18,066 nt of DNA from Sulfurovum sp. (GCA_026985755.1 JALSPX010000043.1:1-18066); one strand, 5' to 3'; shown: positions 6,291 through 13,830, numbered from the stretch's first letter. The notes: generated from the sequence alone by a model not told the origin. Made by a program: numbers and translations.

Positions 6291-7362
6291 GCATACTCCC
6301 TTCTAACTCTTGCTCTCTCAACTGCCCGCAAGCCGCAGAGATATCTAATCCCTTAGACTCACGTATCGTACAGTGTAATCCTCGTTTGGTAAGATAGTCT
6401 TGAAACTCATGCATATCCGCTTCACTTGGTCGTTTGAATTCTGTACCACCATAAGGGTTGAAATAAATCAAATTCACTTTGGCTTTGATACCATCTAACA
6501 ACGAAAGTAATTTTTTAGCTGCAGAGATATCATCATTGACATCTTTGATGACAAGGTACTCAAACATTACCCTCTTTCTATCGTTGACAGGAAAGTTTTT
6601 CACAGCAGTGATGATAGATGCAATGTTATATGCTTTATTGATAGGCATAAGTGTTTGTCTTAGCTCATCATCTACCGCATGAAGAGAGATAGCAAGATTA
6701 ATGCCTAGCTCCATCTTTCCAAGTCTTTCAATCTTTGCAGAGAGTCCTGAAGTAGAGATAGTCTGTCTATGTGTAGCGATAGCCATACCCTCTTCATCTG
6801 CAAATATTTTGACCGACTTTGCAACCTCTGCTAGGTTGTCAAGTGGCTCACCCATACCCATATAAACAAGATTGACACGACGGTTGGCAGCGATGTCATT
6901 ATCTTTTTTTATGAGACGTACTTGCTCGACGATTTCACCTGCAGTCAGATTACGCATAAAACCGCCCTTTGCAGTCAAACAAAAGGCACACCCTACCTTG
7001 CACCCTACCTGAGAGGAGATACACACTGTATAGCGCTCCTGATGCTTTACCGAGCCATCTTCATGGTACTCTTTGTCTCTCATCAGTAATAGTACAGCTT
7101 CTACTGTATGCCCATCATGAAGTTCGTATAAATATTTACGACTTCCGTCTTTTGAATTTTGTACCATCACTTGTTTAAGAGGGGCTACAGTGTACTCATC
7201 ATTGAGCTTCTCTTTCATCTTTTTTGGCAGGTTTTTCATCTCATCAAAAGAAGTAGCATACTTGTGGTACATCCAGTGATATATTTGTTTCGCACGGAAA
7301 CTTGGTTTAATGATGTCTGCCAATTCTTCTTTTGTAAAATCTTGTATTATTTTTTTGCTCAT
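6283..7362 (-). CDS. rlmN: dual-specificity 23S rRNA A2503 / tRNA A37 C2-methyltransferase
   Basis: Cytosolic radical-SAM enzyme that methylates carbon 2 of A2503 in 23S rRNA and of A37 in a set of tRNAs. The 359 residues hold the [4Fe-4S] cluster motif CxxxCxxC at C121, C125 and C128. They also hold the mechanistic cysteine near the C-terminus (C345 in AACGQL), which matches the methyl-carrying Cys355 of E. coli. A YxCxSSQVGC stretch (112-121) is typical of RlmN. The start codon shares a base with the stop of the upstream nucleosidase-like gene (TAATG), so translation is probably coupled. Third gene of the hisF operon; the small membrane ORF overlaps its end. Confidence 0.95.
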   Translation of the reverse strand: MSKKIIQDFTKEELADIIKPSFRAKQIYHWMYHKYATSFDEMKNLPKKMKEKLNDEYTVAPLKQVMVQNSKDGSRKYLYELHDGHTVEAVLLLMRDKEYHEDGSVKHQERYTVCISSQVGCKVGCAFCLTAKGGFMRNLTAGEIVEQVRLIKKDNDIAANRRVNLVYMGMGEPLDNLAEVAKSVKIFADEEGMAIATHRQTISTSGLSAKIERLGKMELGINLAISLHAVDDELRQTLMPINKAYNIASIITAVKNFPVNDRKRVMFEYLVIKDVNDDISAAKKLLSLLDGIKAKVNLIYFNPYGGTEFKRPSEADMHEFQDYLTKRGLHCTIRESKGLDISAACGQLREQELEGSMHA

Positions 7363-7883
7363 TATTTCTCTTTTATATAGTGTGTCAATTTTTCCATGGC
7401 GACTTTATGATTTTTTAAAAAATCCCGATGTGCATTTGCATCACAATAATTTGTGACTATAAAAACACCCGCTGCAGGAATCTCAAAATGTTTTGCTACT
7501 TTAAGTACTGCATAATATTCCATATTTTCTAAATGAATATTTTTTGACATATATGCTTTTGCTAAAGTTTTATCTGTCGTAATATAGTTGGAAGAATTAA
7601 CAATCGTTTCACGTGAAACATCTTCAGCTGTTGAAACTAGATTATCTATGGGTGTATATGCTTTTGCATTAAAAAAACTATTTTCAATATTTGCCGCCGT
7701 CTTAGACTCTACAATATCAAAAATATTTTTTTCACCATAAGAACCTGCCGTCCCCACAAAAAAAAGAAATTCAGGTTTTTGGGCGAGACAGAGTTTTGTT
7801 AGATGTATCGCGACATCTGTCATACCTATACCTACAGGTATGGCAAAATCAAACTGTTCACTCTCTCCAGCACATATAAACAT
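7362..7883 (-). CDS. short nucleoside phosphorylase/nucleosidase-superfamily protein
   Basis: The 173 residues resemble the MTAN / purine-nucleoside-phosphorylase fold, with FFVGTAGSYG (41-50) corresponding to the phosphate/ribose loop and LENMEYYAV corresponding to the ribose-binding E-M-E segment. The family is usually 220-250 residues, so this is a short form lacking much of the N-terminal part. Where MTAN has the catalytic Asp in SDxAD, this protein reads TNYCDAN, with Asn in that place, as in some futalosine hydrolases and phosphorylases. Substrate therefore unclear: nucleoside salvage, a menaquinone-pathway intermediate, or loss of activity are all possible. It lies 12 bp after hisF, has GAGGAG six bases before its ATG, and carries a parS site in codons 88-93. 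Confidence 0.7.
   Translation of the reverse strand: MFICAGESEQFDFAIPVGIGMTDVAIHLTKLCLAQKPEFLFFVGTAGSYGEKNIFDIVESKTAANIENSFFNAKAYTPIDNLVSTAEDVSRETIVNSSNYITTDKTLAKAYMSKNIHLENMEYYAVLKVAKHFEIPAAGVFIVTNYCDANAHRDFLKNHKVAMEKLTHYIKEK
7605..7620. other. parS: parS site 3 (inside a CDS)
   Basis: CGTTTCACGTGAAACA matches parS at 15 of 16 bases, with the 14-bp core perfect. It lies in the nucleosidase-like gene, 1,438 bp from site 2, where it encodes Asp-Val-Ser-Arg-Glu-Thr on the minus strand. Confidence 0.82.
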
Positions 7884-7895
7884 AAGGGCTCCTCA

Positions 7896-8660
7896 TTAAA
7901 TCCTTACAGGAATATTTTGTTTGCGAAGATACTCTTTTAATTCTAAAATGTCAATCTCTTTAAAGTGAAAGATAGAAGCAGCAAGTGCAGCATCTGCATC
8001 ACCAAGGGTAAATGCTTCTTCGATGTGCTTCATCGTCCCTGCTCCACCAGAGGCGATCACAGGAATATTGACGAGTTGGGATATCTTTTTATTTAATGTA
8101 TTATCAAACCCTGCTTTGGTACCATCTGCATCCATAGAGGTGACCAACAACTCTCCTGCCCCTCTGTCACACGCTTCTTTTGCCCACTCTAGTGCATCGA
8201 TACCTGTATCCTTACGTCCACCGTGGGTAAAGATGTTCCATGTGTTTGCAGAGACTTGCTTGGCATCTATCGCCACCACAATACACTGAGAGCCAAAACG
8301 TTTTGCTCCTTCTTCTATAAAAGCTGGTCTTTTAATCGCAGCAGAGTTGATACTTACTTTGTCACATCCAACATTGAGAAGGTTGTAAATATCGGGGAGT
8401 TCTCGTATGCCTCCACCTACAGTAAGGGGGATAAACACTTCCTGCGCTACTTTTTTGACCACATCCACAATGGTATCACGCCCTTCATGGCTGGCACCAA
8501 TATCGAGAAAGGTAATCTCATCCGCACCCTCTTCGTTATAGCGACGTGCCACTTCTACAGGATCACCTGCATCACGCAAACCTACAAAATTCACACCTTT
8601 AACTACACGTCCATCATTAACATCTAGGCAGGGAATAATTCTTTTCGCAAAATAATCCAT
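7896..8660 (-). CDS. hisF: imidazole glycerol phosphate synthase, cyclase subunit
   Basis: TIM-barrel subunit that uses ammonia from HisH to turn PRFAR into imidazole glycerol phosphate and AICAR in histidine synthesis. The AICAR feeds back into the purine pathway that PurB serves. Catalytic residues are D13 in CLDVNDG and D132 in AIDAK; GGGI (82-85) and ASGGAG mark the two phosphate-binding sites. The open frame extends to 8678, but I prefer the start at 8660: it gives 254 residues beginning MDYFAKRIIPCLDV as in relatives, has AAAAGAGAT upstream, and leaves a leader of about 27 nt from the predicted promoter against about 9 nt for the longer form. First gene of the operon hisF-nucleosidase-rlmN-small ORF; hisH is not adjacent. 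Confidence 0.95.
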   Translation of the reverse strand: MDYFAKRIIPCLDVNDGRVVKGVNFVGLRDAGDPVEVARRYNEEGADEITFLDIGASHEGRDTIVDVVKKVAQEVFIPLTVGGGIRELPDIYNLLNVGCDKVSINSAAIKRPAFIEEGAKRFGSQCIVVAIDAKQVSANTWNIFTHGGRKDTGIDALEWAKEACDRGAGELLVTSMDADGTKAGFDNTLNKKISQLVNIPVIASGGAGTMKHIEEAFTLGDADAALAASIFHFKEIDILELKEYLRKQNIPVRI

Positions 8661-8690
8661 TTGCATATCTCTTTTCATTTTAAATTGTGG

Positions 8691-8696
8691 TAGAAT
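8691..8696 (+). promoter_or_regulatory. -10 box of the ksgA-rnj promoter
   Basis: TGGTAGAAT is an extended -10, giving a start near 8703 and a leader of about 51 nt. It overlaps the divergent hisF -10 by two bases. Confidence 0.5.
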
Positions 8697-8700
8697 TATA
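8695..8700 (-). promoter_or_regulatory. -10 box of the hisF operon promoter
   Basis: On the minus strand TTTTTGTATAAT is a consensus -10. Transcription would start near 8688, which helps choose the hisF start at 8660. Confidence 0.6.
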
Positions 8701-8753
8701 CAAAAATTATCCCACAGTATGGGTTAGTATGCAATATAAAGGAAAATTATAGT

Positions 8754-9617
8754 ATGATTATCGAAAATTTATCCGAATTTGCATCCAAAAAATTTGGTCA
8801 GAACTTTTTGAAAGATGATACTGTCCTTCATAAAATCATCCAAGCGATGCCCAATGACAACCTAAGAGTTGCAGAGATTGGGCCTGGCTTAGGTGATTTA
8901 ACCAAAGAACTTGTAAAAGTTCGAAATGTCACAGCATTTGAGGTTGATAAAAGATTATGTGAGCATCTCACAAGTGAATTTGAAGATTCCATCCACAACG
9001 GGAATTTTGAACTTCGCTGTGGAGATGTGCTTGAGCGTTGGGAGTCAGGAAGCCTGCTAGATGAACCTTATCATCTTGTAGCTAACCTGCCCTATTATAT
9101 CGCGACCAATATCATCTTAAAAGCATTTAAGGATGAGCATTGCCAAAGTGTTTTGGTAATGGTTCAGAAAGAAGTAGCCGTTAAGTTTTCTGCAAAGGTC
9201 AAACAAAAAGAGTTTTCTGCTCTTTCTGTTCTCGCACAAAGCGTAGGGAACGCGACACTCTGTTTTGAGGTAAAAGCCGAAGCATTTGTGCCACCTCCTA
9301 ATGTCACTTCTGCCGTGCTTTTAATAGAAAAAGAGCAGTCACAAGACGATGAGAAGTTTGAAGCATTTTTAAAAATAGCTTTTGCGCAACCGCGTAAAAA
9401 ACTTTTCAAAAATCTCTGCGCTGTTTTTTCCAAAGATATTGTCAACGCACTTTTTTCAAAACTAGCACTAGACGCTAATCTTCGACCTCATGAAGCTGGG
9501 ACATCTATTTATCATCACATATATAATGAATTAAAGGATAATTTAGATGGAAAACAACAAAGTAAACAACGAACGCTCTCAAAATCAAGAGCAAAAAACG
9601 CCAAACAGCAACACTAA
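8754..9617 (+). CDS. ksgA: 16S rRNA (adenine1518-N6/adenine1519-N6)-dimethyltransferase
   Basis: Late 30S-assembly enzyme (RsmA) that dimethylates two adjacent adenines in helix 45 of 16S rRNA using S-adenosylmethionine. SAM-binding motif I is AEIGPGLGDLT (40-50), the catalytic NLPYY is at 111-115, and the later FVPPPNVTSAV motif is typical of the family. The Shine-Dalgarno AAAGGA is ten bases upstream. The last 23 residues, a basic Lys/Gln-rich tail, are encoded in DNA that also codes the start of rnj in another frame (71-nt overlap). That tail lies beyond the usual end of KsgA and may be incidental. First gene of the plus-strand ksgA-rnj unit. Confidence 0.96.
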   Translation: MIIENLSEFASKKFGQNFLKDDTVLHKIIQAMPNDNLRVAEIGPGLGDLTKELVKVRNVTAFEVDKRLCEHLTSEFEDSIHNGNFELRCGDVLERWESGSLLDEPYHLVANLPYYIATNIILKAFKDEHCQSVLVMVQKEVAVKFSAKVKQKEFSALSVLAQSVGNATLCFEVKAEAFVPPPNVTSAVLLIEKEQSQDDEKFEAFLKIAFAQPRKKLFKNLCAVFSKDIVNALFSKLALDANLRPHEAGTSIYHHIYNELKDNLDGKQQSKQRTLSKSRAKNAKQQH

Positions 9618-11757
9618 CGCGCCAAGAGAGAGACGCCCAAACCCACATAGACAGAATAGCAATGCACCAAAAGCAAACATGCAAGGTAATAACACTAGCC
9701 GTCCGAACCCTAACAGGAAACCAAACCCGAACGGAAATAGGACTCCTGCACCTAAGCAAGAGGTAGACGGCAACGTACATGACAAGCCTACACCAAATGG
9801 TAACAGAAAGCCAAACCCGAACCAAAACAGAAACAACAACCAAAACCGTAACAACAATAATAGAAACAACCGTCCAAATCATACCAAAGCAGACCATCCA
9901 AAACAAGGCAACAAACCTACGCAAAACCGTAACAACAATAGACCCAACAACAATAAAAATGGTGGAGGGAACAAAAACAGAAATAAGCGTAGAAATGTAA
10001 CTACCGTCAACGAGGAAATGAGAAAATACTTAGAGATTAACGACAAGGTGAAAGAAGCCACCATGAACCCTTGGAGAAATGCAGATAATTCTGCACAAGG
10101 GAAAATTCGTTTCACACCCCTAGGAGGACTAGGAGAAATCGGTGGGAACATGGCGGTACTTGAAACAGAAACTACCGCTATTATCATCGATGTGGGCATG
10201 TCTTTCCCAGATGAAACAATGCACGGTGTTGACATCTTGGTACCAGATTTCTCTTACTTGCATACACTCAAAAAAGAGAAAGATGTCTATGTGATTATCA
10301 CACACGGTCACGAAGACCACATTGGTGCGATGCCTTACCTCTTTAAAGAGTTGCAGTTCCCAATCTATGGAACACCGCTTGCACTTGCAATGATAGAGAA
10401 CAAGTTTAATGAGCATGGCCTTTCTCAGTATACAAAAAACTTTAACTTTGTCACCATGAGAAAACAACACCAAATAGGTGATATGCAAATCGAATGGATG
10501 CACAATACGCACTCTATTATCGATGCATGCTCATTGGCTATTGAGACCCCTGCAGGGACAATCATCCATACGGCTGATTTTAAAATAGACCATACCCCTG
10601 TAGATGATTATACTATGGACTTGCGTCGTTTTGCCTACTATGGTGAAAAAGGTGTCTTGTGTCTCTTCTCTGACTCTACAAATTCGCATAATCCAGGATT
10701 TACAAAGTCTGAAAAAGTGGTAGGTAAAACCTTTGATTCTCTCTTTGATATGGCAAAAGGGAGAGTCATTATGTCAACTTTCTCTTCTAACGTACACCGT
10801 ATTGTGCAGGCGATGGAAAGAGGCGTACTCCATGGTAGAAAAATTTGTGTGATTGGGCGTTCTATGGAACGCAACATCGAGACCAACCGTGCTTTAGGCT
10901 TTGTCGATATTGAAGACAAACATTTTATAGAAGTGCATGAAGTCCCTAAGTATGCTGACCATGAAATACTGATTGTCACCACGGGTTCACAAGGTGAAAC
11001 CATGGCTGCACTCAACCGCATGGCAACCGATGAACACAGACACATCAAGCTTAAACCAAGTGACACAGTCATTATCTCTGCCTCTGCGATACCTGGAAAT
11101 GAAGCTTCTGTCTCTAGCCTAATGAACAAACTCATGAAAGCAGGATGTACTGTACGCTATAAAGAATTTTCAGATATTCATGTCTCAGGACATGCAGCAC
11201 AAGAGGAGCAAAAGCTTATCTTGCGTCTCATTCAACCTAAATTCTTCTTGCCAGTGCATGGAGAGTACAATCACATCGCAAAGCATGCAAGAACGGCTGT
11301 AGAGTGTGGTGTGGATGAAAGAAATATCTTACTTATGGGTGATGGAGATCAAGTAGAAATTACACCCAAATATCTCAAAAAAGTCAAAACTGTCAAGTCT
11401 GGTAAAACCTATATTGATAATCAAAACAATATGACCATTGAGAATGATGTGGTACTCGATAGACAGAAATTGGCTGAAGATGGCATCATTAACGTTGTGA
11501 CACAGATTTCTCAAAATAATCAAAAAATGGTTGGCAAACCTGTGATAAGCACACATGGTTTGGTGGCAGAAAAAGAGATGAGAAAGTTCCAAAAAGATAT
11601 TGAAGTACTCATAGAAACCTTGCTTTTAAATATGAAACCTGAAGCCCTCAAAAACCATAAAGATGTTGAAAATGATATTCGAAACACTATTAGAAAACAT
11701 GTCATTCGTACCAAAAAGAGATACCCGCTTATTATTCCTACTGTCTTTATAATGTAA
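9547..11757 (+). CDS. rnj: ribonuclease J with long Asn-rich N-terminal arm
   Basis: Metallo-beta-lactamase/beta-CASP ribonuclease with 5'-3' exo- and endonuclease activity. It is the main mRNA-decay enzyme in Helicobacter, where it partners with the DEAD-box helicase RhpA. The 736 residues divide into a disordered Asn/Pro/Arg/Lys/Gln-rich arm (about 1-160), the catalytic core with the zinc motif HGHEDH at 253-258, the beta-CASP domain, and a C-terminal domain. The arm carries an exact 19-nt direct repeat 81 nt apart, so it evolves by in-frame duplication. The start has AAAGGA eight bases upstream, inside ksgA, supporting the overlapping start. A good terminator follows, closing the ksgA-rnj unit. 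Confidence 0.96.
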   Translation: MENNKVNNERSQNQEQKTPNSNTNAPRERRPNPHRQNSNAPKANMQGNNTSRPNPNRKPNPNGNRTPAPKQEVDGNVHDKPTPNGNRKPNPNQNRNNNQNRNNNNRNNRPNHTKADHPKQGNKPTQNRNNNRPNNNKNGGGNKNRNKRRNVTTVNEEMRKYLEINDKVKEATMNPWRNADNSAQGKIRFTPLGGLGEIGGNMAVLETETTAIIIDVGMSFPDETMHGVDILVPDFSYLHTLKKEKDVYVIITHGHEDHIGAMPYLFKELQFPIYGTPLALAMIENKFNEHGLSQYTKNFNFVTMRKQHQIGDMQIEWMHNTHSIIDACSLAIETPAGTIIHTADFKIDHTPVDDYTMDLRRFAYYGEKGVLCLFSDSTNSHNPGFTKSEKVVGKTFDSLFDMAKGRVIMSTFSSNVHRIVQAMERGVLHGRKICVIGRSMERNIETNRALGFVDIEDKHFIEVHEVPKYADHEILIVTTGSQGETMAALNRMATDEHRHIKLKPSDTVIISASAIPGNEASVSSLMNKLMKAGCTVRYKEFSDIHVSGHAAQEEQKLILRLIQPKFFLPVHGEYNHIAKHARTAVECGVDERNILLMGDGDQVEITPKYLKKVKTVKSGKTYIDNQNNMTIENDVVLDRQKLAEDGIINVVTQISQNNQKMVGKPVISTHGLVAEKEMRKFQKDIEVLIETLLLNMKPEALKNHKDVENDIRNTIRKHVIRTKKRYPLIIPTVFIM
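9841..9940 (+). repeat. 19-nt direct repeats within the rnj N-terminal arm
   Basis: CAAAACCGTAACAACAATA occurs at 9841-9859 and 9922-9940, exactly 27 codons apart, in frame. Related CCAAACCCGAAC words occur near 9720 and 9811. They encode Asn/Arg-rich segments. Confidence 0.8.
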
Positions 11758-11774
11758 ACCATACAAGCTACAAA

Positions 11775-11811
11775 ACACTCCAATTTTAAACCTTGGGGTG
11801 TAACTTTTTTT
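11775..11811 (+). terminator. intrinsic terminator after rnj
   Basis: ACACTCCAA (11775-11783) pairs with TTGGGGTGT (11793-11801) through nine pairs including one G-U, followed by AAC and seven T (11805-11811). Confidence 0.85.
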
Positions 11812-11854
11812 GTTACCTTCTGCTCTCTCTAAGCTTTTTTTATTCAATACTTTG

Positions 11855-11860
11855 TATAAT
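11855..11860 (+). promoter_or_regulatory. -10 box of the BON-OmpA operon promoter
   Basis: TTTGTATAAT is a consensus -10. A start near 11867 gives a leader of about 62 nt to the ATG at 11929 and makes the upstream ATG at 11887 unlikely. Confidence 0.6.
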
Positions 11861-11928
11861 ATTTCCTACAGAGTCTTATTATCCGAATGATAATAACTCA
11901 AAATTTCAAAGGAAAAAGGGGGAATATG

Positions 11929-13260
11929 ATGAAAAAGATTTGGCCTTGGTTGCTTTTATTGTTACTACTCATTTTATTTTGTGTGTGGTCAAAAAAAGAC
12001 ACTATCACCATACATCAATCTTCAACTCAGACAGAACTTGTAAAGAGTCTATCTACCGCAAACAAACATCAATCTATAGACTATACGATTACACAAAAAG
12101 GTACCAAATACGTCTTGAGTGGCAGCTTTAGCAATCTGCAACAACAAGAGAGCCTTAAAGAGACAATTGTATCAACAAACAATACGGTGACTCTCTATGC
12201 TACACATATAGATAATAGTCTCACTGGAGATAAGGCAATTGTACTTACAAACGATATCCTACCGCATTTTACCAAACACTATAAAAATGGGAAAATTATC
12301 TATACCGACAATACATTGCGTATTTATGGAGAAGCAGATAGCTATGAAACACAACGTAAAATGCAACAGCTACTTAGCGCTTCAACCCTACTGTCCCAAG
12401 ACAATACAAACGTATTGATAGCTCAAAAACCAATTATTTTCACGATTAGAAAAAAAGACAGTAATCTTGCACTTACTGGGACATTTGCCAATGAAAATCA
12501 AATCAATACACTCGCATCAAAACTCCCTGCATCTGCCTCCATAGAAGCAAAATCTATGCCAAACTATATAGATAAAGGTGCAGTAAGTACCACTGAAAAG
12601 ATCTTGACATTGTTTCTGCAAAAATATAAAGATGGAACCATTGTTTATAAAGATGAGGTATTGACTATTTCAGGAGCAGTACCTTCTGAGAATGATAGGG
12701 ATACCATGGATGCTCTTTTGGGAAAAGCGACTATAAAAACTGTCAACCACACAACAATAGACCAAGAAGCTATAGATAAAAGAAACGCAGAAGCACAAGT
12801 ACGCCTACAGCAAGAAGCCACTCTCAAAGCAGAAGCGGCACGCAAGGCACAAGAAGAAGCACAAAGAGCCGCAAAACAAAAAACTGAAGAAAAATTAGCC
12901 ATACAAAAGAAAATTAGCCAATTACTCCAGATTGAAAATATTGAATTTGAAGTGAATAAAGCAATACTTACCCCTGGAGGTAAAGGTACAGTAGACAAGC
13001 TTGCTCGTATATTACAAGCATATCCGGATATACACATCGAAATTGCAGGACATACTGATTCAGATGGGAGTGAAATATTAAACCAACAACTCTCCCAATC
13101 TAGAGTTGATACCGTAAAAGCCAGGCTTATTTCAAAAGGTATTCATGCAGGAAGATTGACAGCAAAAGGATATGGTGAATCAAGACCACTCGTGCCAAAT
13201 ACCAGCAAAGAAAATAAACAAAAAAACCGTCGCGTTGAATTTAACATACAAGGAGAATAA
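11929..13260 (+). CDS. inner-membrane-anchored BON-OmpA family protein
   Basis: An envelope protein of 443 residues that probably links the inner membrane to peptidoglycan. One N-terminal transmembrane helix (about 5-20) leads into the periplasm. Two tandem copies of a paired BON-like unit follow: 50-150 (SGSF... then KNGKIIYTDNTLRIYGEA) and 170-265 (TGTF... then KDGTIVYKDEVLTISGAV). Then come an Ala/Glu/Lys/Gln-rich helical coiled segment (280-335) and an OmpA C-terminal domain (338-440). GHTDSDG (374-380) and LSQSRVDTV (388-396) carry the Asp and Arg expected to grip diaminopimelate, and NRRVEF closes the domain. The open frame extends to 11887, but GGGGG just before 11926/11929 and the promoter position support the later start. 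The layout recalls mycobacterial ArfA (OmpATb). Two bases separate it from the next gene. Confidence 0.8.
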   Translation: MKKIWPWLLLLLLLILFCVWSKKDTITIHQSSTQTELVKSLSTANKHQSIDYTITQKGTKYVLSGSFSNLQQQESLKETIVSTNNTVTLYATHIDNSLTGDKAIVLTNDILPHFTKHYKNGKIIYTDNTLRIYGEADSYETQRKMQQLLSASTLLSQDNTNVLIAQKPIIFTIRKKDSNLALTGTFANENQINTLASKLPASASIEAKSMPNYIDKGAVSTTEKILTLFLQKYKDGTIVYKDEVLTISGAVPSENDRDTMDALLGKATIKTVNHTTIDQEAIDKRNAEAQVRLQQEATLKAEAARKAQEEAQRAAKQKTEEKLAIQKKISQLLQIENIEFEVNKAILTPGGKGTVDKLARILQAYPDIHIEIAGHTDSDGSEILNQQLSQSRVDTVKARLISKGIHAGRLTAKGYGESRPLVPNTSKENKQKNRRVEFNIQGE

Positions 13261-13262
13261 TC

Positions 13263-13772
13263 ATGTTAGAAATTGCATCACAAATGATACTATGTTTACT
13301 ATTGGCTGCCCTATTAGGGTTTATCATTGGCTACCTATTTGGTAAAAGCACCTGTACAAATGATGATTGTGAACAGAGTACAAAAACCCATCACGATGAT
13401 ACACACACAACAGCATCTGACACAGCTGTGATATCTGAAACAGCTCATGAAGAAACACAAGCTACACAGGAAAACGATAAGCCTGTACTGCTTACAGAAC
13501 CACGAAATGGTACCAAGGATAACCTTACACGTATTAAAGGTATTGGTCTAAAAATAGAAGAAGCACTCAACAAAATAGGTATTTATCATTTCGATCAAAT
13601 TGCTGCATGGGATGCAGAAAATATTGCATGGGCTGATAGCACTTTAGGTTTCCCTGGTCGTGCAGAGAGAGAAAATTGGGTTGCACAGGCACAAGCACTT
13701 GCAGCAGGAGAAGAAACAGAATTCTCTAAAAGGGTCGATGCAGGAGAGGTATCTACAAGCAAAAAATCCTAA
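13263..13772 (+). CDS. membrane-anchored helix-hairpin-helix protein
   Basis: A protein of 169 residues with an N-terminal transmembrane helix containing a glycine-zipper-like LLGFIIGYLFG (about 6-28), a polar, acidic and Thr-rich linker (30-80), and a helix-hairpin-helix domain (86-150). The domain runs DNLTRIKGIG...GIYHFDQIAAW...LGFPGR. It resembles the domain appended to some NuoE and ribosomal-protein-like entries, where its role is not established; it may bind DNA or simply mediate protein contacts. AAGGAG sits eight bases before the ATG. Two bases from the BON-OmpA gene, so they share an mRNA and possibly a complex; a strong terminator follows. Confidence 0.75.
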   Translation: MLEIASQMILCLLLAALLGFIIGYLFGKSTCTNDDCEQSTKTHHDDTHTTASDTAVISETAHEETQATQENDKPVLLTEPRNGTKDNLTRIKGIGLKIEEALNKIGIYHFDQIAAWDAENIAWADSTLGFPGRAERENWVAQAQALAAGEETEFSKRVDAGEVSTSKKS

Positions 13773-13780
13773 GACTTTTT

Positions 13781-13808
13781 GAGGTAGGGACACATCCCTA
13801 CCTCTTTT
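13781..13808 (+). terminator. intrinsic terminator after the helix-hairpin-helix gene
   Basis: GAGGTAGGG (13781-13789) and CCCTACCTC (13796-13804) form a perfect 9-bp stem with a 6-nt loop, followed by TTTT. Confidence 0.88.
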
Positions 13809-13824
13809 ACAACTGCAACTATGC

Positions 13825-13830
13825 TATAAT
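13825..13830 (+). promoter_or_regulatory. -10 box of the kpsF-rluB-rarA promoter
   Basis: ATGCTATAATC is a consensus extended -10, identical to the one ahead of the lipoprotein pair. A start near 13837 gives a short leader of about 24 nt before kpsF. Confidence 0.7.

Noticed and set aside
9505..9924. Minus-strand 139-codon hydrophobic frame opposite the rnj arm
   Set aside because: It is the complement of Asn/Pro-rich codons, which read as Val/Leu/Phe/Trp-rich; a composition artefact.
9841..9940. Spaced direct repeats as a possible CRISPR
   Set aside because: Only two copies, in frame within rnj, explained by duplication in the low-complexity arm.
11793..12131. 112-codon plus-strand frame spanning the BON-OmpA start
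   Set aside because: Overlaps the promoter and the real gene in another frame; no homology-like features.
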